From Arthrobacter sp. StoSoilB20 (lineage in GTDB: Bacteria > Actinomycetota > Actinomycetes > Actinomycetales > Micrococcaceae): a stretch of 64,000 nucleotides of DNA. The notes beneath the pieces were generated by a model. It worked only from the letters and a program-made list of their open reading frames with translations, did no database searches and was not told where the DNA came from. The stretch is taken from contig NZ_AP024651.1 in NCBI RefSeq assembly GCF_019977295.1, positions 4,216,001-4,280,000 on the forward strand, written 5' to 3'. Below are positions 16,993-25,043 of the stretch, in pieces. The position numbers and the translations under genes are program-made. Every line of letters begins with the position of its first letter. Positions within the stretch are counted from its first letter, which is position 1.

Positions 16993-17522
16993 GGACCCAG
17001 CCCGCAACACAGGCACGACACCGGCCACGGACTTCAGCAGGCCGCACCCCCGCCGCGGGCCGCGCCACCCCCACACGCCGCGCCACCCTCGCAACCCGCG
17101 CCACGCTCGCAAGCCTGCTCACCCTCGTCCTGGCCTGCGCCCTGGCCGCCTGTTCACTAGGAGGATCCGTTATGCCCGAATCGAATGAGAAGCTCAACAA
17201 CCAGGTCCTCGAATCCGCCAAGAACGGGACGGCCCTGAAATTGGCTGACGCCACGGACTTCGAGTGGGACCAGGCCGGATTCGTGACCGAAGGGACGCCG
17301 GCCAAGGACATCGAAGCGGCCTTCGGCGAACCCCTGACCAAGGAGAACCGCTACACGGCATCCCCGGCGCTGTTCGTCTTCATGAAGGACGGAAAGGTTG
17401 CCAAGGCAATCCGGATAGTTCCTGATGCCTTTTTCGGCGATGACGCGAAGAAGAAGTACGGGCGGGACGTGGTCCTCACGCCGCCGGAGGGGAAAAAGGG
17501 CTTCCTGAACTGGCGCGAGTAA
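16989..17522 (+). CDS. Putative lipoprotein, possible immunity partner of the WXG100/DUF6973 protein
   Basis: The GTG start at 16989 overlaps the previous stop (GTGA), so the two genes are almost certainly translated together. The 177-residue product has an unusually long, arginine-rich N-terminus (1-40), a hydrophobic core and a lipobox ending in A-A-C55, so the mature protein should be lipid-anchored outside the membrane. The mature part is small and charged (KDIEAAFGEPLTKENRY, LFVFMKDGKVAKAIRI) and resembles a single SmpA/BamE-like fold; I cannot name a family. Location and coupling suggest protection against, or display of, its partner. Confidence 0.7.
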   Translation: MRTQPATQARHRPRTSAGRTPAAGRATPTRRATLATRATLASLLTLVLACALAACSLGGSVMPESNEKLNNQVLESAKNGTALKLADATDFEWDQAGFVTEGTPAKDIEAAFGEPLTKENRYTASPALFVFMKDGKVAKAIRIVPDAFFGDDAKKKYGRDVVLTPPEGKKGFLNWRE

Positions 17523-17565
17523 CGCTGCGATACGGCAGAAGCGCCGCGGCGCCTGGACGTGATTC

Positions 17566-18300
17566 CTAGACGCGCCAGTACCCCAAAGCGTCGATCCGGT
17601 GCTTGTCCACGCCCAGCGTCTTGCGCAGGTGCTTCACGATTGCCCGGGTGCTGGAGGCTTCACAGGCGATCCAGAAGAAGTCCTCCTCCACGGACACGGT
17701 CCCGGCCGTGAGCGCATCGCAGACTTCCTCCACCAAGGCGGCACCGTCACGTTTGCGCGGAACCCAGGTGACGACGTCGGACTCTGACGTCCGCACCTGA
17801 AGCGAGGGGTCGGCGTCGTGCTGGTATTCAAGCCAGGCGGTGACGGGAGCCGCGCCCGCGGCGGTAAGGTTCCGTTGGTCCAGCAAGGAGTTGATGGCCG
17901 GGATGGAGGCGGGATCGCCCACCACCCAGATCCGGCGCGGGACCGGCTGCGGGAACGTGAAGGAACTGCCCTGGACCGTGGCATCGATGGTGTCGCCGGG
18001 CTGGACAGAGCGGGCCCAGTCAGCGGCAACCCCGTTGTGCAGTGCGAAGTCCATGCTGAAGGTTCCGTCAGCAGGGGAAGCGTTGACCAGCGTGTAGGCG
18101 CGCTGGTGGGCCTTGCCGGCGTCGTCGAACCACAGCCGGATCCACATGGTGGGATGCAATCCGCTTCGCTCCAGCAACCCGCCGTCCCGAACGTGCACGC
18201 GGAGGAAGTCCGGGGTTATTTCGTCCTTCCCGGTGACCTCCAAGGTGAAGTCCTTGGCGCCCATGACTTTGAGGACGACGCCTTCCCAATTGCGCTTCAA
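17566..18300 (-). CDS. Siderophore-interacting protein (FAD-dependent ferric reductase, ViuB family)
   Basis: The 244-residue protein has the ViuB layout. The FAD-binding barrel contains QRAYTLVN (the R-x-Y-T flavin motif), the nucleotide-binding half contains RRIWVVGDPASIPAI, and the C-terminus holds FFWIACEASSTRAIVKHLR and a terminal LGYWRV. Such enzymes reduce ferric siderophores in the cytosol to release iron. The frame extends to a GTG at 18315, but AAGGAG at 18307-18312 lies 6 bases before a TTG at 18300, which is taken as the start. The gene is divergent from the acylase gene across an iron box. Confidence 0.88.
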   Translation of the reverse strand: MKRNWEGVVLKVMGAKDFTLEVTGKDEITPDFLRVHVRDGGLLERSGLHPTMWIRLWFDDAGKAHQRAYTLVNASPADGTFSMDFALHNGVAADWARSVQPGDTIDATVQGSSFTFPQPVPRRIWVVGDPASIPAINSLLDQRNLTAAGAAPVTAWLEYQHDADPSLQVRTSESDVVTWVPRKRDGAALVEEVCDALTAGTVSVEEDFFWIACEASSTRAIVKHLRKTLGVDKHRIDALGYWRV

Positions 18301-18361
18301 GCAACACTCCTTCACGAATGTCCACGATTTGTGAACGGGGCCAAAGCCATTTATCTTGAAC

Positions 18362-18380
18362 TTAAGTAAGCCTAACCTAA
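18362..18380. promoter_or_regulatory. DtxR/IdeR iron box
   Basis: TTAAGTAAGCCTAACCTAA matches the DtxR/IdeR consensus (TTAGGTTAGGCTAACCTAA) at 16 of 19 positions. It lies between the divergent siderophore-interacting gene and the acylase gene, 21 bases before the acylase ATG. Iron-loaded DtxR/IdeR should block one or both promoters, switching the locus on during iron starvation. Confidence 0.85.
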
Positions 18381-18401
18381 GCTCGAAAGCGGCCAGAGAT
18401 T

Positions 18402-20615
18402 ATGACGCCTGCCTTGACGCACCCTTCCGCCCCGGCAGGCGGCCCCGGCACCTACCGCGACCGGTGGGGAATCCCGCATTTGTGGGCTGATTCGGCCGAC
18501 GAACTCGCCTTCCTCCAAGGCAACAACGCCGCTGCCGACCGATCGTGGCAGATCGAGCTGGAACGGTGGCGCTCAGAAGGCCGCACCGCCGAAGTCCTGG
18601 GAGCCGACGCCGTGGTCTGGGACCGGTTCGCCCGCCAAGCCAGGCTCGATGACACAGCCCGCCGCTGCTTTGGGAACCTCGACACCCGGACCCAGCGCTG
18701 GTGCGGACAGTACGTAGCCGGCATCAACCAGGCGCTGGCCGACGGGCTGCGCAACGGCCCGGAATTCGCTGCGTCCGGCAGCGCGCCGGAGCCCTGGAAT
18801 CCGTGGACCCCGCTGGGTGTCTTCCTGGTACACCACGTACTTTTTTCCACGTTCCCCAACAAACTGTTCAGGGCCCACGTGGCACGGACTCTGGGCGATG
18901 ACGCTGTGGGCTTGTTCAGCATCGAAGCCCCCGTCTGGTCCGGCAGCAACGCCTGGGCTGCACACGGCTCGACGACAGCGACCGGCCTCCCGCTGATCGC
19001 CGGCGACCCGCACCGCCTCATGGAACTTCCCGGCGTGTACCAGCAAATACGGCTCGCCTGCCCGGACTTCGACGCGATCGGCTTCGCCTTCCCAGGTGTC
19101 CCCGGCCTCCCCCATTTCGCCCACACCGGGCACACCGCCTGGGCCATCACCAACGCCATGGCCGATTACCAGGACCTTTTCGAGGAACAACTCCGCCGGG
19201 TCACGGACGCCGGCGGGGTCCGCATCGAGGCGCGGGGAGCGGACGGTTGGGAAACCGCCGTCGTGAGTTTCGAAACCATCACCGTGCGCGACAGTGAGCC
19301 GGTCACCGTTGAGGTCATTGAGACCGCGCGGGGTTCGGTGATCTCCGAAGCGCCCGACGGCGACGCCCTGAGTTTGCGCTTTCCGGCCCGCGTTGAAGGG
19401 CGGCTGGGTTTCGAGGCCCTCCTTCCGTTGCTGGAGAGCCGCAGCGTCGCTGAGGTGGAAGCAGCTTTCGATGCCTGGGTTGAGCCCGTCAACAGCGTGA
19501 TCGCCGCGGACACGTCCGGAGCTGTCCGGCACTTCGTTGCAGGGCTCGTCCCGCAGCGCAATCCGGCAAACCGTCGCCTTCCGGCTCCGGCCTTCTCGCC
19601 CCGTCACCAGTGGGAGCAGCAGTACGTCTTCCTGCCCCGCACCGACGTGGAGCAGTTTGCCGTGAGCGCGAATGACCGCGCGGCCGGAGGAGGCGACGCC
19701 GTGGCCATGGAGTTCGCCCCTGCGCATCGGGCCGCCCGCATCCGTGAACTGCTCGATCTGGCGTCGGCGTCGGGGCCGTTGTCCGTGGGTGACATGCAAG
19801 CCATCCACACGGACACCCTGCTGGGACCTTGGCCGCTGTTCCGTTCGTTGCTCTCCGGACTGGCTGCGGATGAATCGTCCGGGGAGGGTTCGTCCGGGGA
19901 TGGTTCGTCCGGGGAGGGTTCGTCCGGGGATGCCGGTTTGTCCACGGCGGAGGGTTCGTCCGGGGAGGACCATTTGTCCCCCGACGCGGAGGTCCTGCGT
20001 TCACTGTTGCTGGACTGGGACGGCCGCATGGACGCCGAAAGCCGGCATGCCGCGGTGTTTGCGGCCTGGCGGGGGCAGCTGGTCCGGCGGCTGGCACGGC
20101 ATTCCGCGCTGGTACCCTTGGACGCGCCTACGGGCTACTCGCCGTTGTTCGGCCCCTGGCTTTCAGTGGCGTCCCGCATCGGCTTCGCCCTGGAAACCCT
20201 GCTGGTTCGTGGTTCCGAACTTGGCATCGACGTCCCGGCGGAAGCTGCTGCAGCCCTTGAGGACGTTGCGGTACAGGAACCCCGGGTGCTCTCCTGGGGC
20301 GACCGCCACACCCTGTTGGCCGTTCATGTCCTTCCCGGTCCACTTGCTTCAGCGGCGCCCACGGCCGGGCTGGCAGGAGATACGGGCTGCGTGCTCTGCA
20401 CCGAGAGCCTGCCCGGCGTTGATGACCGAAGCTTCCGTGGACCTGTGGCCCGCTACGTGTGGGATTTGTCCGAGCGGCGCAACAGCCGTTGGATCGTCCC
20501 ATTCGGAGCCTCCGGCACGCCTGACCACGAGCACTTTGCCGACCAGCTCCCGCTCTGGGCTGCCGGGGAACTGGCCCCGGTAGTCACCGACTGGCATGAA
20601 CTCTTCAAAGACTGA
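18402..20615 (+). CDS. Penicillin acylase family N-terminal-nucleophile hydrolase
   Basis: The 737-residue protein is an Ntn hydrolase of the penicillin/aculeacin acylase family. The opening YRDRWGIPHLWADS is typical, and WSGSNAWA marks the self-cleavage site, with S182 as the new N-terminal nucleophile. That would give a chain of 181 residues and one of about 555. No signal peptide is visible, unlike secreted family members. Residues 492-525 form a Ser/Gly/Glu/Asp-rich insert made by 15-bp DNA repeats. An iron box lies just upstream and a siderophore-type acetyltransferase downstream. This suggests the substrate is a siderophore precursor or breakdown product rather than a beta-lactam. Confidence 0.85.
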   Translation: MTPALTHPSAPAGGPGTYRDRWGIPHLWADSADELAFLQGNNAAADRSWQIELERWRSEGRTAEVLGADAVVWDRFARQARLDDTARRCFGNLDTRTQRWCGQYVAGINQALADGLRNGPEFAASGSAPEPWNPWTPLGVFLVHHVLFSTFPNKLFRAHVARTLGDDAVGLFSIEAPVWSGSNAWAAHGSTTATGLPLIAGDPHRLMELPGVYQQIRLACPDFDAIGFAFPGVPGLPHFAHTGHTAWAITNAMADYQDLFEEQLRRVTDAGGVRIEARGADGWETAVVSFETITVRDSEPVTVEVIETARGSVISEAPDGDALSLRFPARVEGRLGFEALLPLLESRSVAEVEAAFDAWVEPVNSVIAADTSGAVRHFVAGLVPQRNPANRRLPAPAFSPRHQWEQQYVFLPRTDVEQFAVSANDRAAGGGDAVAMEFAPAHRAARIRELLDLASASGPLSVGDMQAIHTDTLLGPWPLFRSLLSGLAADESSGEGSSGDGSSGEGSSGDAGLSTAEGSSGEDHLSPDAEVLRSLLLDWDGRMDAESRHAAVFAAWRGQLVRRLARHSALVPLDAPTGYSPLFGPWLSVASRIGFALETLLVRGSELGIDVPAEAAAALEDVAVQEPRVLSWGDRHTLLAVHVLPGPLASAAPTAGLAGDTGCVLCTESLPGVDDRSFRGPVARYVWDLSERRNSRWIVPFGASGTPDHEHFADQLPLWAAGELAPVVTDWHELFKD
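19875..19967 (+). repeat. 15-bp tandem repeats inside the acylase gene
   Basis: Four contiguous 15-base units beginning TCGTCCGGGGA (19875, 19890, 19905, 19920) and a detached fifth at 19953 encode S-S-G-(E/D)-G-like pentapeptides. The period keeps the frame, so copy number can change without inactivating the enzyme. Confidence 0.9.
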
Positions 20616-20645
20616 CCCAGCCCGCGCTACTCCCACACCACCACC

Positions 20646-20722
20646 GCACCAGCCACGCATCAGCACCTCACCTGCACCGCACCAGCACCTCGCCTGCACC
20701 GCATCAGCCACGCATCAGCCCC
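20646..20722. repeat. 22-bp tandem repeat between the acylase and acetyltransferase genes
   Basis: Two 22-base units (20659-20680, 20681-20702), flanked by related partial copies rich in CACCAGC/CATCAGC, fill most of the 117-base intercistronic gap. No function is evident. The ribosome site GAAGGAAGCC follows directly. Confidence 0.7.
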
Positions 20723-20732
20723 GAAGGAAGCC

Positions 20733-21332
20733 ATGACCACCACCACCCAGGACTTCTCCGTCCGCACCACCACCTACTCCGAGGACCTCGAAGGATGGGG
20801 CGCGCTGCGCATCGTCCCGCTGATCCCCGCCGAGGACATCGATCTCATCTTTGAGTGGGTCACGCAGCCCCGGGCAAAGTTCTGGGGAATGACGGAAAAT
20901 ACCCGTGAAGAAGTCCAGGGGATTTATGAGTTCCTTGATTCTTTGGACACCCACCACGCTTTCCTGGCCATCCTTGATGGCGAGCCCTTGGCACTCTTCC
21001 AGACCTACGAGCCCTTGCACGACCCCGTAGGCGAGGCCTACCCCGCCCGGGAGGCCGACATCGGCATGCACCTGCTCCTGGCCCCGGCCACACGGCCCAT
21101 CCCGCACTTCACGCCGAAGCTCGGGACAGCCCTCATCAAGTACATGTTCTCCCTGCCGGGCAAGGACCGGATTGTGGTGGAACCGGACTCACGCAACGCC
21201 AAAGCCCTGCGTCGTTTGGAAGCGACCTGCTTTGAGCTGGGGCCGATCATTCAGCTTGCGGAGAAGGAAGCCCAGTTGGGTTTTCTTACCCGTTCAGGAT
21301 TCGACGAGATCCAGGACCAACAGGCACTGTAA
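20733..21332 (+). CDS. GNAT acetyltransferase of the siderophore-biosynthesis type (IucB/AlcB-like)
   Basis: The 199-residue protein resembles acetyltransferases that acylate N-hydroxylated amines in hydroxamate siderophores. FWGMTENTREEVQGIY, a DIGMHLLLAP strand, and VVEPDSRNAKALRRLE (acetyl-CoA-binding region) occur in order. It follows the acylase gene on the same strand behind an iron box, with ribosome site GAAGGAAGCC before the ATG at 20733. No siderophore synthetase or hydroxylase is encoded in the window, so this may be a satellite tailoring locus. It ends at a strong hairpin. Confidence 0.85.
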   Translation: MTTTTQDFSVRTTTYSEDLEGWGALRIVPLIPAEDIDLIFEWVTQPRAKFWGMTENTREEVQGIYEFLDSLDTHHAFLAILDGEPLALFQTYEPLHDPVGEAYPAREADIGMHLLLAPATRPIPHFTPKLGTALIKYMFSLPGKDRIVVEPDSRNAKALRRLEATCFELGPIIQLAEKEAQLGFLTRSGFDEIQDQQAL

Positions 21333-21350
21333 GCGCCGCCGAAAAAGCGA

Positions 21351-21383
21351 AGTGCCGCCGGCCCCAAAAAAGCCGGCGGCACT
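21351..21383. terminator. Intrinsic terminator between convergent genes
   Basis: AGTGCCGCCGGC pairs perfectly with GCCGGCGGCACT around a 9-base loop. It lies between the acetyltransferase gene and the convergent ykoC-like gene and should serve the plus-strand operon; part of an A/T-rich run lies in the loop. Confidence 0.8.
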
Positions 21384-21415
21384 CTTGGTGCCCGGAGCGC
21401 CAGTGCATGAAAGCA

Positions 21416-22210
21416 CTAGCGCCAGACGAAGCTCCACGTTCCCGCACCAACAGCTGCCAGCACGGCGCCGGCTGCGATCACCAAGCCACCCAGGAGCACC
21501 CAGACGTCGAGCAACGAGTAAGTGGATTCGCGCGCCCACGTCCGCTGTCCGCCACCGAAACCGCGCGCTTCCATAGTCACCGCCAGCCGGGATGCCCGGC
21601 GAACAGCCTGGACCAATAAACCGAAGCTCTGGCCCAGCGTTGCCTTCAGCCGCTGGAACGGGCTGCCCTGGGAACCGACTCCGCGGGCGCGGCGGGCCAT
21701 CCCGATGGTTTGCCACTCCTCGGCCATCAACCCCACCAGCCTCATCGCGGCCAAGGATCCCAGGACAAAGCGGTGCGGCAACCTTGCCTTCTGCGCCAGC
21801 GCATCGGCCAGGTCAGTAGGGTCGGTGCACGTCATCAACAAGATGGCGGGCAAGGCGATCGCCAAACCGCGCAACATGAAACCCAGCCCCAGTTCAAGGG
21901 AACCTTCGCTGATGGACCAGAGTCCGACGTCGAGCAGTACAGCGCCGCTGTCCGCCGCCACAATCGCCGTGCTCCAGCCGCCGATGGCCGCCGCGATGAT
22001 CAGGGGCCACGCCCGTTGCCACAGCAGCCTGAGCGTGAGCCCGGCAAGCGGAAACACGGCAAGTTCCGCAACCAGCGCTGCGGACGCCGAGACCCAGTCG
22101 ATGGAAAGGGCCAACACCAGCGAAATCAGGAAAACGGACACGAACTTGGCCAAGGGGTTTGCACGCGTGAGGAGGGCATGATTCCCGCGCAGATTCAGGG
22201 CATCCCTCAT
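21416..22210 (-). CDS. ykoC: ECF transporter transmembrane (T) component
   Basis: The 264-residue integral membrane protein has EcfT/CbiQ features. An N-terminal segment resembles other T components (HALLTRANPLAKF), several hydrophobic helices follow, and two Ala-Arg-Gly coupling motifs (MARRARG and MEARGFGGG) lie in the cytoplasmic helices. These dock onto the ATPase. It overlaps the stop of the fused ATPase gene by 4 bases (22207-22210) and is the last gene of a TPP-riboswitch cassette, so it should energise thiamine or pyrimidine-precursor uptake. The order S-A1A2-T matches the Bacillus ykoEDC arrangement. Confidence 0.9.
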   Translation of the reverse strand: MRDALNLRGNHALLTRANPLAKFVSVFLISLVLALSIDWVSASAALVAELAVFPLAGLTLRLLWQRAWPLIIAAAIGGWSTAIVAADSGAVLLDVGLWSISEGSLELGLGFMLRGLAIALPAILLMTCTDPTDLADALAQKARLPHRFVLGSLAAMRLVGLMAEEWQTIGMARRARGVGSQGSPFQRLKATLGQSFGLLVQAVRRASRLAVTMEARGFGGGQRTWARESTYSLLDVWVLLGGLVIAAGAVLAAVGAGTWSFVWR

Positions 22211-23799
22211 GCTGCACCCGCCGCCTGATGCGTGGATTCGCCTTGTTGGCTCGTGCCCAGGCGCAATTCGGTTCCACCCAGCACGGCGCTGAACTCCTGG
22301 TCATGTGTCACCGAGACAACCGCGGTTCCGGCATCCAGCAGCTCAGAAAGGAACGAGGCCAGCTCGGCCCATGTATTGGCGTCCTGGCCAAAGGTGGGCT
22401 CGTCGAGCACCAGGACTTTGGGATGCGCGGCCAGCACCGTGGCCACCGAAAGCCGTCGCTTCTCGCCCCCGGACAGTGTGTACGGGTTGGCGTCCACGAG
22501 ATGGGTGAGACGCAACCGCTCCAGCAACTCATCCACGCGTTCCTCACCGTGGCCCAGATGCCTTGGACCAAACATGAGCTCGTCCAGGACCTTGCCCGTG
22601 ACAAACTGGTGCTCCGGTTCCTGGAACACCGTTCCGATCCGTGAAATCAGCTGGTCCGCTTTCCACTTGAACGGATCAATTCCAGCTCCCTCGGAAAGCT
22701 CGACGGCGGCACTCACAGTGCCGTCCACCGGCGCCAAAAGGCCGGCCAACGTGAGCGCGAACGTGGACTTGCCGGCCCCGTTCGGGCCGGTGATGGTCAA
22801 CGCCTGGCCAGCCCGGACCTGTGCGGTGATCCCCGTCTGCACCGGCACAGGCGGGATGGTCCTGAAACCCTTGCGCCGGGCTTTTTCCCTGGAAACTGAA
22901 AGGTCCTGTGCTGCCAGGAGCAGTTGTGCGGTTTCGGGCTGGTTGTGCCGCGTCCGGGTTGCCGGAACGTACCCCGGCACCCATACGCCGGCCGCCATCA
23001 GCATGGTGCGGGCCTCGGACAGGACCTGATCCGGGGGTCCGTCCAGGAGCACCCCGGCTGTGGCTGTGGCTGAGCCACGGATTGCCGCCGCAGCCGCGCC
23101 CGACCCTGGCGCCAGGACCACGATCCGGTCCACCAGGTCCTTCCACACGGACACGCGGTGTTCCACCACCACCATGGTCGCTCCGGTCTTGTCCAGGCTG
23201 CGCTTGACCGCGTCGCGGACCTCCAGCACCCCTGCCGGGTCCAGGTTGGCCGTGGGCTCGTCCAAAAGGATCAAACCGGGCCGCATCGCCAAAATGCCTG
23301 CCAGTGCAAGGCGCTGCTTCTGGCCACCGGAGAGTGCCGCCGTCGGGTGGTCCAACGCCAAACCGCCGCCGGCAGCGGTTCGCAACCCCACGTCGTCGAG
23401 CGCTTCATGGACACGGGACCAGATCTCCTCGCGCGGAACGGCAAGGTTTTCTGCGCCGAAGGCCACGTCATCGCCCACGCGGGAGAGGACCACCTGCGTT
23501 TCCGGGTCCTGCTGCATCAATCCGGCGCGGCCACGCTGCCCGCGGGGCGCAACGCCGTCGATCAGCAGCGAGCCGGTTTCATCCGAGTCGTCTTCCTCGT
23601 CGCCCAGGACCCCAGCAAGGGCATGCAGGAGCGTCGATTTACCGGCGCCCGAGGGCCCCAGCAACAGGACCCGCTCCCCCGGCTCAATCCGGAGATCCAG
23701 GCCCTCAATTGCGGGGGCGGCCCGGCCGGCATGCCGCCAGCCCCAGCCCTCGGCGGAGATGGCGGCCGGCCTCACCGCGCCGCTGTTGGTGGCGCGCAT
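22207..23799 (-). CDS. ykoD: ECF transporter fused ATPase (two ABC domains)
   Basis: The 530-residue protein is two ABC ATPases in tandem. Domain 1 has Walker A GPSGAGKST (48-56), signature LSGGQ (156-160) and Walker B ILLDEPT. Domain 2 has Walker A GPNGAGKST (338-346), signature LSGGE (442-446) and VLVLDEPT. Alternating ATP use drives the ECF importer. The frame stays open to 24318, but that extension is antisense-like sequence overlapping the S component. The ATG at 23799 shares one base with the ykoE-like stop (TGATG), so that is the start. Confidence 0.92.
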   Translation of the reverse strand: MRATNSGAVRPAAISAEGWGWRHAGRAAPAIEGLDLRIEPGERVLLLGPSGAGKSTLLHALAGVLGDEEDDSDETGSLLIDGVAPRGQRGRAGLMQQDPETQVVLSRVGDDVAFGAENLAVPREEIWSRVHEALDDVGLRTAAGGGLALDHPTAALSGGQKQRLALAGILAMRPGLILLDEPTANLDPAGVLEVRDAVKRSLDKTGATMVVVEHRVSVWKDLVDRIVVLAPGSGAAAAAIRGSATATAGVLLDGPPDQVLSEARTMLMAAGVWVPGYVPATRTRHNQPETAQLLLAAQDLSVSREKARRKGFRTIPPVPVQTGITAQVRAGQALTITGPNGAGKSTFALTLAGLLAPVDGTVSAAVELSEGAGIDPFKWKADQLISRIGTVFQEPEHQFVTGKVLDELMFGPRHLGHGEERVDELLERLRLTHLVDANPYTLSGGEKRRLSVATVLAAHPKVLVLDEPTFGQDANTWAELASFLSELLDAGTAVVSVTHDQEFSAVLGGTELRLGTSQQGESTHQAAGAA

Positions 23800-24419
23800 C
23801 AGTTGAAAACTGGCTCCGAAGCGGCCTTGCGGGAGGCGAACGAACTCAGGACGCCGGTCTTTGCCAAGCCGCGGGTGGCGATCCAGGACAGTCCGCCTGC
23901 GATCACAGCGCCAGAGATCGTGGTGAACGTGATGTAGGTGAGCTTGTCGATGGCTTCGTAGGCGATGTTCCAGCCCCACGGGAGGAAGGAGTCGTTCAGG
24001 CCGCAGAAGAGCCCGGCACCGGCACCGGCGAGGAGGGCGGCGGGCAGGTTGAACTTCTTGTACCGGAAGGCCGCGAAGATGAGCTCGGCGCCCAGGCCCT
24101 GCAGGATGCCGGAGATCAGCACCGTGGTGCCGTACTGCGAACCCATGATGAGTTCGCCTGTGGCAGCGATGGCCTCGCAGAACAACGCGGCGCCAGGCTT
24201 GCGGATGATCAGCATGCCGAGCACGGCGGGGATCATCCAACCGCCGGCGATGAGGCCGGTAAGCGGCGGGTAGGTTGCGTTCAGGGGGATGGATACCAGT
24301 GCGGCACCCTGGGACCAAGCCCAGAAAATCACGCCGCCCGCGATGGCGATCAAAGCCGCCACAACAATGTCTACAACACGCCAGTTATAACTGGTCTTCT
24401 TCACGTTTACCGTGGTCAT
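23799..24419 (-). CDS. ykoE: ECF transporter substrate-specificity component, YkoE family (thiamine/HMP)
   Basis: The 206-residue protein has about five or six hydrophobic helices. It contains the family's WRVVDIVVAALIAIAGGVIFW opening and the PPLTGLIAGGW and LQGLGAELIFA stretches. YkoE proteins capture thiamine or its hydroxymethylpyrimidine precursor for the shared ATPase/T module. It is the first gene behind a TPP riboswitch, which directly supports the vitamin B1 link. The ribosome site is CAGGAGGCAGAAA before the ATG at 24419. Confidence 0.9.
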   Translation of the reverse strand: MTTVNVKKTSYNWRVVDIVVAALIAIAGGVIFWAWSQGAALVSIPLNATYPPLTGLIAGGWMIPAVLGMLIIRKPGAALFCEAIAATGELIMGSQYGTTVLISGILQGLGAELIFAAFRYKKFNLPAALLAGAGAGLFCGLNDSFLPWGWNIAYEAIDKLTYITFTTISGAVIAGGLSWIATRGLAKTGVLSSFASRKAASEPVFN

Positions 24420-24511
24420 TTTCTGCCTCCTGAGGTTACAGGAGGGGAAAGTGCTCCCCGGATCCCGGGTGTGGCTTGCGCCGCCTGGATCCGGACACTC
24501 TGAGAAGCTCG

Positions 24512-24628
24512 ACTCCCTTGCGCCGGTACTAACCGGATCAGGTTCGAGGGTCTGCGGCTGTCCGCACTCTCAGCGCCCTCGCGTCTCCCGCATCTCTGCA
24601 GGCTCCGACGGCGGCGCTCCCCTGTCGT
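24512..24628 (-). ncRNA. TPP riboswitch
   Basis: Read on the minus strand, the THI-box core is present: GGGGAGC, then the CTGAGAGTGCGG loop, GCAGACCCTCGAACCTGATC, and TAGTACCGGCGCAAGGGAG at the 3' end. AGCGCC/GGCGCT closes an arm. Binding of thiamine pyrophosphate should turn off the downstream ykoEDC-like operon. Ends are set to the recognisable core. Confidence 0.95.
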
Positions 24629-24782
24629 TATCAAATCTGCCCTGATGGGCGGGTTCAGTTTACACCTGTGGGTTTCGCGGGCGCTGATGTGTTGCCGGCA
24701 TGCGGTCACAATCGGGCTGGCTGGCTGGGCCGGGGGGCGGGCGTGTTGGCGCGGGCGTGTGCGGGTTGGCGCCGGCGTGTGC

Positions 24783-24990
24783 GTTGCGAGGCCCACTCCA
24801 CACCGATCCCCAACCCCAAACCCTGCACAACAGGCCCCACAACAAACCCACCCACGTTGCCAGGCCCGCTCTACACCCATACCCCACCCCAAACCCTGCA
24901 CAACAGGCCCCACAACAAACCCCACCCACATTGCCAGGCCCGCTCCACACCCATCCCCCACCCCAAACCCCGCACAACAGGCCCCACAAC
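24783..24990. repeat. Tandem repeat of 73-74 bp, nearly three copies
   Basis: Units begin at 24783, 24856 and 24930 (the last truncated) and contain AAACCCTGCACAACAGGCCC. They are almost pure C/A on the plus strand. Copies differ at a few positions only, implying recent duplication. The array separates the TPP-controlled operon from the NUDIX gene and has no coding potential I can support. Confidence 0.9.
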
Positions 24991-25043
24991 CCGACCTGAG
25001 AGAATGAATCAGCAGAATCCACCGCGGCAAAGGGGCACATTTC

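Larger units (their letters stand above)
24420..25043. other. Intergenic region holding the TPP leader and a tandem repeat
   Basis: This 624-base gap has no convincing gene. On the minus strand it carries the ykoE ribosome site, an expression platform (about 24435-24500) with CCGGATCC/GGATCCGG able to form a stem, and the TPP riboswitch. Beyond lie about 120 unremarkable G-rich bases and then the 73-bp tandem repeat (24783-24990). The last 50 bases are the leader of the NUDIX gene. Confidence 0.75.

Noticed and set aside
18573-19973. Antisense frame of 466 codons in the acylase gene
   Set aside because: Low-complexity Arg/Gly-rich shadow; the plus strand encodes a complete Ntn hydrolase.
23800-24318. 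N-terminal extension of the ECF ATPase
   Set aside because: The added 173 residues are an Arg/Pro-rich translation of the ykoE-like gene in another frame; the ATG at 23799 couples to its stop.
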